Positions 23,571 through 33,293 of a stretch of 64,000 bases of DNA are shown here, piece after piece. The notes beneath the pieces are model-generated. The model was not told where the DNA came from. It did no database searches and worked only from the letters and a program-made list of their open reading frames with translations. This DNA is from Perognathus longimembris pacificus (taxonomy: Eukaryota; Chordata; Mammalia; Rodentia; Heteromyidae). The stretch lies in assembly GCF_023159225.1 (NCBI RefSeq), contig NC_063161.1, forward strand, positions 118,957,958-119,021,957, in the 5' to 3' direction. A program made the position numbers and the translations under genes. The first letter of the stretch is position 1, and the number at the start of each line of letters is the position of its first letter.

Positions 23571-24257
23571 TTAAATTATGCATCTCAAATACTTTGTGCT
23601 TGGTAACAGTTAACTTTTATTATGACAAAGATTCTTTTCCACTTGCTCTCATTGGCAGGACCAGCACAGGAAAATAAACCACTAGCTCCTGAATCACTAA
23701 ACTCAGAACCACAGCCTAGGTCTCCAGAAGGATTTGCTGGTCTTACCACCATAAGAAAATCGTGTTTGGGGAACTATTGGAGTTAGCCCTTGTCCAAAAG
23801 TTTAGTTAAGCACTGTGCTATCTTGATTGATGAATAGGGAAGGGCTGCGAATTGCAGGAAATAATCATTGAATCTCTTAGGATTAAACTCAAGCTGGCAC
23901 CATGGCAAAGTACCCCAGAGGTACTACCCAAGGCCACGTGTTAGTCTTGTCATTCCAATAGTTTTTCTGTGGTCCATTGGCTGAGATAAGGCATGCATTC
24001 CACACACCCCACAAGACTCTTCTGGGGGGAATAAGAATCTGGGTGATCTATGATGTTTCATTCTTAGCTATCGATTCCATCTCATGGTTACTGCACAAAA
24101 TCCCTAAGAGATAGAATTAAGCCAAAGTTTTAGACTTTCAAATAAAATTACTTGCAGATTCTATTCTGAAAGCAAGACCTCTCAAAGGGCCATCCTTCCT
24201 TTCTTTCAGTGAAGCCCTTCAATCTCCTGACCAAGTTTCCTATTAAATATTGTCAAG

Positions 24258-24263
<6 letters not shown>

Positions 24264-24297
<34 letters not shown>

Positions 24298-24492
24298 TTT
24301 GGCCAGTCCTGGGCCTTGGACTCAGGGCCTGAGCACTGTCCCTGGCTTCTTCCCGCTCAAGGCTAGCACTCTGCCACTTGAGCCACAGCGCCGCTTCTGG
24401 CCGTTTTCTGTATATGTGGTGCTGGGGAATCGAACCTAGGGCCTCGTGTATCCGAGGCAGGCACTCTTGCCACTAGGCTATATCCCCAGCCC
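24264..24492 (-). mobile_element. IDL-Geo SINE (minus) with 13-bp TSD and TA-rich tail
   Basis: On the + strand: a (ta)n run, a T tract, the reversed Geo monomer (ggccagtcctgggccttgga, ctctgccacttgagccacag) and the reversed left monomer (gtgctggggaatcgaaccta, actaggctatatccccagcc). The TSD tgtcaagtcatat is at 24251-24263 and 24493-24505. The (ta)n is therefore part of the insert's 3' tail or grew from its junction. Confidence 0.92.
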
Positions 24493-25079
24493 TGTCAAGT
24501 CATATTTTATGAACCTTGTCTCCCCTCAGAAATTATAAAAAATGTGAAAGTCAAAGTAGTCCTTTTTAGAGATGGAAGGATCTTAGAATATCCTGTTGTC
24601 CATTTTCTTTTCAAATTCAAAACCTTAGAAGCCTTTTATCAAATGAAATGTCTCCATAAAGTCAAAAAAAAATCTGAACCAGATCAAATAAGAGGTACCT
24701 TAGTTGTAGTGTGGCTGGGGAATCCAATCTTTGTGCTTGGGTCTCCCGATCACCTGCGAAGTAGCTCTAGACCACATCCTCAGCAGTTAGGGAACACAGT
24801 TTGAAAATCCGCAAATGTGGCTTGCCTTTCCTATTTCCAAGGTGTGGATATTAAATCTGGAAAAGATTGTTTGTTTACCAAAATCACTAACCCGATTATT
24901 TTTCTGTTTTTCTACTTGGCAACACTAAAATTCATCAGTCTCCTTATCCTCATTCTACCTGATCCTTGGATCAGTTGTTGTTGCTTACAATCAAATAAGT
25001 GGCCAATCCAGTCTGAAATCCACAATTACTATGCAACAAAAACAGTGGGCTTGAGTCTTACATTTTTTCTCCTTTGACA

Positions 25080-25130
25080 GTAATGGGATTTGAACTCAGG
25101 GTCTTGGGCTTGTCAGACAAGCATTCTACT
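25080..25130 (-). mobile_element. Older B1/ID-type SINE, left piece split by L1
   Basis: The reversed ID-like block (gggatttgaactcagggtct, agacaagcattctactgg) stops at the L1 insertion site. The rest of the SINE resumes at 27843. The flanking TSD shows that the L1 landed inside this SINE. Confidence 0.65.
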
Positions 25131-25141
25131 GGCCCTTTTTT

Positions 25142-27830
25142 TTTTTTACTGAATTTTTTTTTATTATCAAACTGAATTACAGAGAGGTTACAGTTTCATA
25201 CATTAGGCATTGGATACATTTCTTGTACTGATTGTTACCTCATCCCTCATTCCCCCTCCCCCCTCCCCATGAGTTGTTCAGTTGTTCAGTTCACTTACAC
25301 CAAACAGTTTTGCAAGTATTGCTTTTGTAGTTGTTTGTCTTTTTTTACCCTGTGTCTCTCGATTTTGGTATTCCCTTCCAACTTCCTAGTTCTAATACCA
25401 GTATACCCGGTTTCCAATATACTCAGATAGGATACAGAGGTAGTGTAGGTACAACCACAGGAAGGTGATGCAAGAATATCATCAATAGTAGAGGCTACAG
25501 TTACATATGGCACATTGAAAGTAGTTACAACTGTGATATAACAATCATTTCCATAACATGGAGTTCATTTCACCAAACATTATCTTATGTGTTCATAAGG
25601 GTATAGCTATTGGGCTCCTGTAATCCTCTGCTGTGACTTGCCTAAACCTGTGCTAATTATTCCCTATAAGGGAGACCATAGAGTCCTTGTTTCTTTGGGT
25701 CTGGCTCACTTCAATTAGTATAACTTTTTCTAAATCCTTCCATTTCCTTACAAATGGGGCAATGTCATTCCTTCTGATAGGGGCATAAAATTCCATTGTG
25801 TATATGTACCACATTTTCCTGATCCATTCTTCTACTGAGGGGCATCTGGGTTGGTTCCAGATTCTAGCTATGACAAATTGTGCTGCAATGAACATTGTTG
25901 TGCTGGTGGCTTTAGTGTGATTATGTTTGTGGTCTTTTGGATAGATACCCAAAAGTGGGGCTGCTGGGTCATAGGGGAGTTCTATATTTAGCCTTCTGAG
26001 GAATCTCCATACCGCTTGCCAGAGTGGCTGAACCAGTTACATTCCCCCCAACAATAAAGTAGGGTTCCCTTTTGGCCACATCCCCTCCAACAATTGTTAT
26101 TGTTAGTTTTCTTGATATATATAGGACATTCATACTGGGGTGTTGTTTTTATTTGCATTTCTTTTATGGCCAGTGATGTAGAGCACTTTTTCATATGTCT
26201 CTTGGCCATTCTCATTTCCTCATCAGAGAAGTCTCTTTGTAAGTCTCTAGCCCACTTGATGAGGGGGCTATTGGTTCTTTGCGGTTTTGTTTTGGAGGAA
26301 GGTAATTTTTTTAGTTCTGCATATATTTTAGATATGAGGCCTTTGTCCGTTGAATGGCCAGTAAAGATCTTCTCCCAATCTGTGGGCTTTCTGTTTATCT
26401 TGCAAGCTATGTCCTTTGCCCTGCAGAAGCTCTGCAGTTTGGTGTAGTCCCATTTGTCCAACCTTTCTTTGATTTGTAGCCTTTCTGGGTCTTTGTTAAG
26501 GAGGTTCCTTCCTGTGCCAAGGAGCCTAAGTGTTTCTCCTACTCCTTCCTCCTTCCTTTAGTGTTTTCAGGGTGTCTGTTTTGATTTCAAGGTCTTTGAT
26601 TTTGGTGCAGGGTGATATATAAGGATCTAGTTTTAGTTTGTTGCATGTGTTGAACCAGTTTTGCCAGCACCATTTATTAAAGAGGCTATCTTTCTTCCAG
26701 ACTATTGTTTTAGCTCCTTTATCAAAGATTAAGTAGGCGTAGTTCTGTGGGTTCATTTCTGGGTCTTCAATTCTGTTCCATTGGTCTTCAGGCCTGTTCC
26801 GGTGCCAATACCAAGCTGTTTTTATTACTATTGCTTTATAATACAGCTTGAAGTTGGGTATTGTAATTCTTCCAGCACTGTTCTTTCTGCTCAGGATTGT
26901 TTTTGCTATCTAGGTCTTTTATTGTTCCATATGAATTTCAGGATTGCTTCCTCTATTTCATTAAAAAATGGTGTTCGGATATTAATAGGTATTGCATTGA
27001 ATTTGTAGATAGCCTTTGGCAATATTGCCATTTTGATTATATTAATCCTCCCAATCCAGGAGCATGGGAGGTTTTTCCATTTCCTTAGTTCTGCCTTAAT
27101 TTCATTTTTCATGTTTTTAAAGTTCTCATCGTAGAGGTCTTTCACTTCTTTGGTTAAGGTTATTCCTAGGTATTTTATGTTTTTTGAGGCTATTGCAAAA
27201 GGAATTGCTTTCCTGATTTCAGCCTCGGTCTTCGGGTCATTAGCATAAAGAAAGGCCATTGATTTTTGAGGGTTTATCCTGCAACTTTGCCAAAGTTTTG
27301 GATCAGCTCTAGTAGCTTGGGGATAGAGTCTATGGGGGTTCTTTAGGTATAGGATCATGTCATCTGCAAAGAGAGAAAGTTTAACTTCATCTTTTTCTGT
27401 TTGGATCCCCTTTATATTGTCTTCTTGCCTAATTGCTCTGGCTAGGAATTCTAGTACTATGTTGAAGAGCAGGGGAGAGAGTGGACATCCCTGTCTTGTT
27501 CCTGATTTTAAAGGGAATGGCTTTAGTTTTTCACCATTTAGAGTTATGCTTGCTGTTGGTTTGTCATAAACTGCCTTGATTATATTCAGGAATGTTCCCT
27601 GGCATCCCAGTTTTTCCAGGGCTTTTAGCATAAATGGGTGCTGGATTTTATCAAACGTTTTCTCCGCATCGACTGATATAACCATGTGGTTCTTTACCTT
27701 GCTCCGGTTGATGTGGTGGATTACATTAATTGACTTACGTATATTGAACCAACTTTGCATTCCTGGGATGAATCCTCTTTGATCATGATGTATGATTTTT
27801 TTGATGACCTGTTGAAGTCGATTGCCCTAA
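25142..27830 (-). mobile_element. 5'-truncated L1 with ORF2 remnants, 12-bp TSD
   Basis: Read on the minus strand this is the 3' part of a LINE-1: reverse transcriptase with the FADDM active-site motif (frame 26906-27760), a C-terminal segment containing a [13 protein letters not shown] cysteine motif (about 25988-26461), the ORF2 end (25653-25952), the 3' UTR and a poly-A tail (T-rich at 25136-25160 on +). The endonuclease domain is missing and the frame breaks several times, so it is inactive. The TSD tggccctttttt is at 25130-25141 and 27831-27842, which fixes both ends. It lies antisense to the host gene. Confidence 0.95.
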
Positions 27831-27842
27831 TGGCCCTTTTTT

Positions 27843-28045
27843 GCAATGGATACTTTAAGATAAAGTCTTTCTTTTTTCCCCCTGGTACATGCTTCCCTAT
27901 ATGCTTCCAGTTGTAGTTAGGATAACAGAGGCAATGCCATGCCTGGATACTGGTTGTGATCTATGTTAGCTTCAAGTTGCAATCCTCAAATTTTAGCCTC
28001 CCAAGTAGTTAGGATTATAGGCATGAACCACCCACCACTGGCCTC
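27843..28045 (-). mobile_element. Older B1/ID-type SINE, right piece split by L1
   Basis: After the second TSD copy the reversed B1-like part continues (cctggatactggttgtgatc, ttttagcctcccaagtagtt, ggattataggcatgaaccac). It completes the SINE begun at 25080. Confidence 0.6.
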
Positions 28046-28159
28046 ACCATCATCTTTGCCTCTTCATTGTCTTTCAGAGTGGCCTGTGACACAGATTGGT
28101 GCCAATTCAGTGTACTAACATCAAAATTATAATTGTGCTTTTGTGTGGTCATTGACACT

Positions 28160-28480
28160 TCTCATGACATTGGCATGCCTCCAGGACCCCAGTTCAGGCC
28201 TTCATCACATCTCAGGCCTAGATTTCTTAGCAGCTCCTGCACTGACACCCTTCTACATGCTGCTGCCAGATTACCTTCTGACCCCCCTTCCACCATGCTG
28301 CTCCCTCTTCAGTGGCTTCCTTGCCACGTGGACCTGTCAGAAAATTAGTCAAAGTCTGGCTCACACCTCTGAACTCTGTCAACTCTGCCTCTCTGTTCAA
28401 ACTGCTTTAGTTCTATGTTAAATTATTCTGCGTGTGTTCTGGAAATTTCCTTGCTTCCCATGCTGATCCTAGTTGTGATA
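28160..28480 (+). mobile_element. Probable L2 internal fragment
   Basis: The C/T-rich order tacatgctgctgccagatta, cttcagtggcttccttgcca, ctctgaactctgtcaactct resembles the conserved L2 3' region (a 'ctgctgccagagtgatctt'-type motif). It is diverged and the ends are approximate. Confidence 0.4.
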
Positions 28481-28689
28481 TGAACATCTACAACTCTCTT
28501 CATCTACTACCTATACCCTGGCATATATAAAGCATTTAATCACTAGTAGCATTAATTTTATAATGTTACTTGTTTCTGGTCTTACATTCTTACTAAATTC
28601 CTTAGTGATAATTTAGTTCTGTCAACAGCTTTATTGTGGGTATAATTTGTAAAATTTCAATTTAGCTTAATATTTTAATGTTTATACAT

Positions 28690-29110
28690 GTTGTCGCACA
28701 TATAGGAACCATATTTCTTTTTATAGTTGAATAATATTCTGATATGTGGAGGTACCATACTTTGCTCATCCATTCACCAATTGATGGGCATTGAATTGCT
28801 TCCATTGAGGGCAATTATGCTGCCATGGACTTTCACATATAAGTCTTGGTATAGATGTGCATTTTCTTTCCTCTTAGGTAGACACCTGGTGATAAAATGG
28901 CTGGGCCCTACAGTAAAGTAGCTTTTTAATAAACTGCCAACCTGGTTGTTAAAGGAGCTGTATTTTACATTCCTGCTGGCAGTGTACAATTGTTCTGATT
29001 CTTCCACACTTCACAACACTTACTGTTGTCTGTCTTTTTTAAAATGTCATTTCTGGTGAATATTAAATGATACCTCATTGTCGTTTGGATTTCCAGTTCC
29101 CTAACACACT
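28690..29110 (-). mobile_element. Old L1 ORF2 3'-end fragment (antisense)
   Basis: It follows the antisense order of an L1 ORF2 end: ttgaataatattctgatatg, catccattcaccaattgatg, ggcattgaattgcttccatt, acattcctgctggcagtgta, cattgtcgtttggatttcca. It is much more diverged than the L1 at 25142-27830. Confidence 0.75.
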
Positions 29111-29695
29111 ATGTCCTTTTAACAATGCATTTGGATCTTTATGCCTCATTTGAACAACAGCTTCTTGAAGCAAAGAGTCATCTTGTATCCCATTTCAAAC
29201 AAAACAGGTTCAAAACAATTATCTAGGGGTAGGCATTAAAATAATTATTTGTGAAGGTAAGAGAATGTTAAGAGAAGGTAAGAGAAGCAGTAATTTGTAT
29301 TTCTTTGTATAGCACTTGAAATATATTGTCTCATTGAAGTCCCAGGATTGTAAAATGAACATAAGAGAAAGAGACTCAGTGTTTAAATAACTTGCCCACT
29401 TTTTAGATGAACTTAAATTGGAGAGGCTGTCCTTCTAAAATCTAATACATAGAGCAAAACATGGGTAAAGTGCCCATAGGAAACCTTAGAATTAAAACAA
29501 AAAAATGTTAGAGTGAAATGTAGCCACAAGGCAGATATGTATTCCACTTTGCTGTGTTATAATTACTATTTCTTTTCCAGTGGCTGTTGCTTTTTTAAGC
29601 ATTACTGGGGGGAGGAGAGGTTGATAGTCCATATAAAATAACCATTAACCTCAATTCCCTAATATTGATGCATTTGGTCTCTCTTTCCCCACCAG

Positions 29696-29849
29696 TGTTC
29701 CACCAGCTGTGGGGAGGGCACTCAGACTCGAAGTGCCATTTGCCGGAAGTTGCTGAAAACTGGGATCTCCACCGTGGTCAACTCCACCCTGTGCCCGCCC
29801 CTGCCTTTCTCTTCTTCCATCCGGCCATGCATGCTGGGAACCTGTGCCC
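29696..29849 (+). CDS. ADAMTSL1: ADAMTSL1 exon (TSR module 3)
   Basis: This exon has 154 nt. It starts in phase 0 at the first TSR cysteine (C-S-T-S-C-G-E-G-T-Q) and ends one base into the next codon, before the donor gtgagt. Six cysteines are present (CSTSC, IC, LC, PC, TC). CSTSCG fits the O-fucosylation consensus, and WTEC forms with the end of the previous exon. NST in V-V-N-S-T-L-C is an N-glycosylation sequon. This is the last TSR before the Ig region. Human ADAMTSL1, from memory, reads CMLATC where this has CMLGTC. Confidence 0.95.
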
Positions 29850-30802
29850 GTGAGTATGCCAGAGCTCTGGGTATGAACAGATGGAACCCAATATAACAGC
29901 AGGCACAGCTACAAGGCAAAGACTTTCCCTGAACCCAAGACCAGTAGGAGTCTGTGGGGCACCAGAGCCCTGTGGGGGGGCTGCAGGCTGGAGAGGCCAG
30001 CTGGAGACAGAAAAGGAATCTTAATCACAAGCAGCCAGGCTGAATTCCCTTTCCCATTGGAAAAAATAGTTTGCAGGGGTAGAGCAAAGTTCACTTGCTG
30101 CCATGCCAGACGTGGAAACTGGAGGCAGCATATTACTAATGAAGTCAAATGTCATCCACTCTGGGATTTTAAACTACTCTAAACAGATTTGTTCTATTTA
30201 ATATTAGTCCCTAGAGTAGTCACACTTCTGGGGACTCCCTCCTTGTGTACATTAGGGCCGGGTGCTTTGCAGGACCCAAAGGTTGACTTTCAGGGAAAGA
30301 TAGGCACCTGCTCTTTGTCCTCTGCCCTTTTTGATGATGTGACTTTCTCCTTGGGAGTACTTTGAACAAAAGTGGAAAACGTAAAATGAGTCTCGAGGAA
30401 GGGGCAGGGAACATGGAGAGAATGCTGGAAGGGTGATCCTGTGTCAAGAGGTGCTGAACACATAAACAGACATTTTGAATTGTAACCCTGTTATACAATC
30501 ATTTGAAGTTTAAAAACTTTAAAAAAAAAACACAAAATATACTTACTTTTTTTTGCCAAGCCAGTGGCCCGTTCCTGTAATCCGAGCCACTCATGAAGGT
30601 GATACCTGAGGATCAAGGTGCAAAGCCAACTAGGTCAGGCAAAACTGTGAGATACATATCTCCCAACCACCCCAAAACCAAAAGTGAAGCTGTGGCTTCA
30701 CTTTTTTTCCTAACACTGTGAAGTGTTAGAATACCAGCCTTGAGAAAAAGAGAAAAAAAACGCTAAGAGATAGTACCCACAGCTGGAGCTCAAACCCCAG
30801 TA

Positions 30803-30836
<34 letters not shown>

Positions 30837-31183
30837 TTAATGAGAGAACCTGCTTTTTGCCTGAGCTCCTGGCACCTAGACCTCAGCCCTTAGGGGGCAG
30901 AAAGACCCAGCAGGGTGGATGTATGGATTGCTCTCTGCACCTCATTAATGCTCCAGTTTCTGATGGCAGCTTCATGGTCCCCAGCTGGTGGACAGGTCCT
31001 CCTGTTAAACATGGGGCTGGGTAAAGTAGACCCTGGCCAAATCAACCCTGCAGACTTCTTTGCCTCTGCTGCCCCTTGTCCCCTGGTCCTCTGTCCTCAC
31101 CACATCTCACTGGAGTTTTCCCCTCTCCCCTTCTCTGTCTGGATCCCCTCGCCCCTTCTCTGGTCTGGATCTCCTCATCCCAG
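29850..31183. other. ADAMTSL1: Intron between TSR 3 and the large Ig exon (1.3 kb)
   Basis: The donor is gtgagt and the acceptor ctcctcatcccag. It contains one B1-like/Geo SINE with an (AC)n tail (30556-30834). The open frame that leads into the next exon begins in this intron at about 31060 and has no supporting start context, so it is intronic read-through. Confidence 0.88.
30556..30834 (+). mobile_element. B1-like/Geo dimeric SINE with (AC)n tail
   Basis: A B1-like half (agccagtggcccgttcctgt, cctgaggatcaaggtgcaaa) joins a diverged Geo half (agtgaagctgtggcttcact, gctggagctcaaaccccagt). A clean (ac)n run at about 30804-30834 forms the tail. Confidence 0.75.
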
Positions 31184-32306
31184 GGCCCGGGCGGCCATCC
31201 ACAAAGCACAGCCCTCACATCGCAGCCGCCAGGAACGTCTACATCCAGACCCGCAGGCAGAGGAAGCTGCACTTCGTGGTGGGAGGATTCGCCTACTTGC
31301 TCCCCAAGACGGCCGTGGTACTGCGGTGCCCCACGCGCAGGTTCCGCAAGCCCCTCATCACCTGGGAGAAAGATGGCCAGCACCTCATCAGCTCGGCGCA
31401 TGTCACCGTGGCCCCTTTTGGCTACCTGAAGATCCATCGCCTGAAACCCTCCGATGCAGGCATCTACACCTGCTCTGCGGGACCTGCCCGGGAGCAGTTT
31501 GTGATTAAACTTATCGGAGGCAACCGCAAGCTGGTGGCCCGACCCCTGGGCCTACCGAGCGAAGAGGAGGCTTTCCTGGTGAGAAAGTCCAACCCCAAAG
31601 AGGCCTTGCACTCCCACAAACACCAAAACGGGATCCTCTCCAATGGCAGCAAGGCTGAGAAGCGGGGTCTTGCTGCAGACGCCGGGAGCCGCTATGATGA
31701 CCTTGTCTCCCGGCTGCTGGAACAGGGAGGCTGGCCGGGAGAGCTCTTGGCCTCCTGGGAGGTGCAGGACTCGATGGAAAGGAACACATCCTCCGAGGAA
31801 GATCCCAGCACTGAGCAGGTCCTCCTACATCTCCCCTTCACCATGGTGACCGAGCAGAAGCGCCTGGATGACATCCTCAGGAACCTTTCCCAGCAGCCCG
31901 AGGAGCTCCGAGATGTCTACAGCAAACATCTGGTGGCCCAGCTAGCCCAGGAGATCTTCCGCAGCCACCTCGAGCACCAGGACATGCTCCTCAAACCCTC
32001 GGAACAGAGGTTTCCTCCTGTGGCCATTCCTCCTCATAAACACGTGTCTGGCTTCACCAGCTCCCTGAGGACCTCCTCTGCCGAGGCTGGGGGCATCTCT
32101 CGAAGGCCACACCGCAAGCCCACCATCTTGCGAAAGATCTCCGCTGCCCAACAGCTCTCAGCCTCTGAGGTGGTCACCCACCTGGGGCAGACCGTAGCTC
32201 TGGCCAGCGGGACACTGAGTGTGCTGCTACACTGCGAGGCCATAGGAAACCCAAGGCCTACCATCACCTGGGCCAGGAATGGAGAAGAAGTTCAGTTTGG
32301 TGACAG
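31184..32306 (+). CDS. ADAMTSL1: ADAMTSL1 large exon: Ig domain 1, linker, start of Ig domain 2
   Basis: This exon has 1,123 nt; it completes an Arg codon (c|gg) and ends after two bases of another (ag|g). A basic stretch, TRRQRK (31249-31266), precedes Ig domain 1, which has cysteines at 31327 (LRCP) and 31471 (YTCSAG), the core W in ITWEKDG and the D-A-G-I-Y-T-C hallmark. A linker of about 210 residues follows (about 31516-32150). It has no recognised domain, but includes a conserved-looking R-Y-D-D-L-V-S-R-L-L segment, leucine-rich helical stretches and sequons NGS, NTS and NLS. A second basic cluster (RRPHRKPTILRK, 32101-32136) precedes Ig domain 2, whose first cysteine is at 32233. The exon is more G+C-rich than the surrounding intron. 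The product is secreted. The Met near 31060 is not its start. Confidence 0.96.
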
Positions 32307-32808
32307 GTGAGCCGTGTGGATACCTGATCTAAGGAGAGATGGGAAGTGGGAGGTGGCCCCAAGAGGCCCACCTTGCCCATCTGGGCTTTCCCTGGTGATA
32401 AGCTAGCACATAGCCTGGGTAATCACTTCCTGGCTTTCAGGTCCTTGCTCAACACTGCTAACCTATTGGAGTAAAGACAAAAGTATTGAATTTCCCTGGA
32501 TAGTATGTTCTCATGTGTCTAATGGAAGAACAGTGCCTCTACACCCAGAACCCTGGAGAATCCCAAAGATGAATGTGATACTTTCAGAAGAGCCACTCCA
32601 GGCCAAAGCATTATTATGTTTCTACTTTGTGAGATGAACCATTCAAAAGCTTGGGCACAGGACACTGGTTCCAGGTGTGTGATTCCCCAGAGCCAAGGAG
32701 AGTGCAATTGGTACCTGCTGCTTCCCATGAGCCAGCCTGTCCTCTGTCTGGGCTAAATGAGGATATTTGTGCCAGAATAGTATAATCAGATCTATGATTA
32801 ACTTTCTT

Positions 32809-33015
32809 CTTTTTTTTTTTTTTTTGCCAGTCTTGGGCCTTGAACTCAGGGCCTGAGCACTGTCCCTGGCTTCCTTTTGCTCAAGGCTAGCACTCTGCCA
32901 CTTGAGCCACAGCACCACTTCTAGCTTTTTCTATATATGTGGTGCTGAGGAATCGAACCTAGGGCTTCATGTATACAAGGCGAGCACTCTACCACTCGTC
33001 CATATTCCCAGCCCC
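32809..33015 (-). mobile_element. IDL-Geo SINE (minus) with 17-bp TSD
   Basis: T tract, reversed Geo monomer (gccagtcttgggccttgaac, ctctgccacttgagccacag), then reversed left monomer (gtgctgaggaatcgaaccta, ccatattcccagcccc). The TSD ctatgattaactttctt is perfect at 32792-32808 and 33016-33032. Confidence 0.95.
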
Positions 33016-33128
33016 CTATGATTAACTTTCTTAATATCATATGGCATGTCTGTTTTGAAGAGCAATTAGTGAGATGACAGCATCTATTGCTTACTGGTCT
33101 TTTTGGGCTATTATTGTTCATCATTTTT

Positions 33129-33293
33129 TGTGGTGCCAATATTGAGGCTTGAACTCAGGGCCTCAACACACTTGATTAACTTTTTAGCATTAGGCTAGCA
33201 CTCTACCACTTGAGCCATAATTCCACTTCAGGCTTTTTGCTGGTTAATTGGAGATAGCTAGGATTATAGGTATGAGCCACCAGCACCTGGCAC
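33129..33293 (-). mobile_element. B1-like/Geo SINE (minus), internally deleted
   Basis: The reversed Geo half (gaggcttgaactcagggcct, ctctaccacttgagccataa) is followed by only the 5' end of the reversed B1-like half (agctaggattataggtatga, gccaccagcacctggc). Roughly 50-60 bp of the B1 middle are missing. Confidence 0.7.

Larger units (their letters stand above)
20979..29695. other. ADAMTSL1: Intron between TSR exons 2 and 3 (8.7 kb)
   Basis: The donor is gtatgt and the acceptor ttccccaccag. Contents include IDL-Geo copies at 22174-22370 and 24264-24492, a B1-like/Geo SINE feeding a purine repeat (22727-23270), an MIR (about 23400-23570), a 2.7-kb antisense L1 inside an older SINE (25080-28045), an L2-like stretch (28160-28480) and old antisense L1 sequence (28690-29110). 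Nothing is assigned in 21000-22150 beyond a possible B1 scrap near 21738-21830, nor in 29450-29690. Confidence 0.85.

Noticed and set aside
26906..27760. Reverse-transcriptase frame as a functional gene
   Set aside because: It belongs to a 5'-truncated, frame-broken L1 lacking the endonuclease domain, so it is annotated as a mobile element.
31060..31183. Methionine near 31060 as the start of the 416-codon frame
   Set aside because: It lies in the intron. The acceptor at 31183 and the split Arg codon joining the previous exon explain the frame better.
31042..31437. Antisense open frame opposite the large exon
   Set aside because: It is a shadow of the G+C-rich coding exon and has no independent support.
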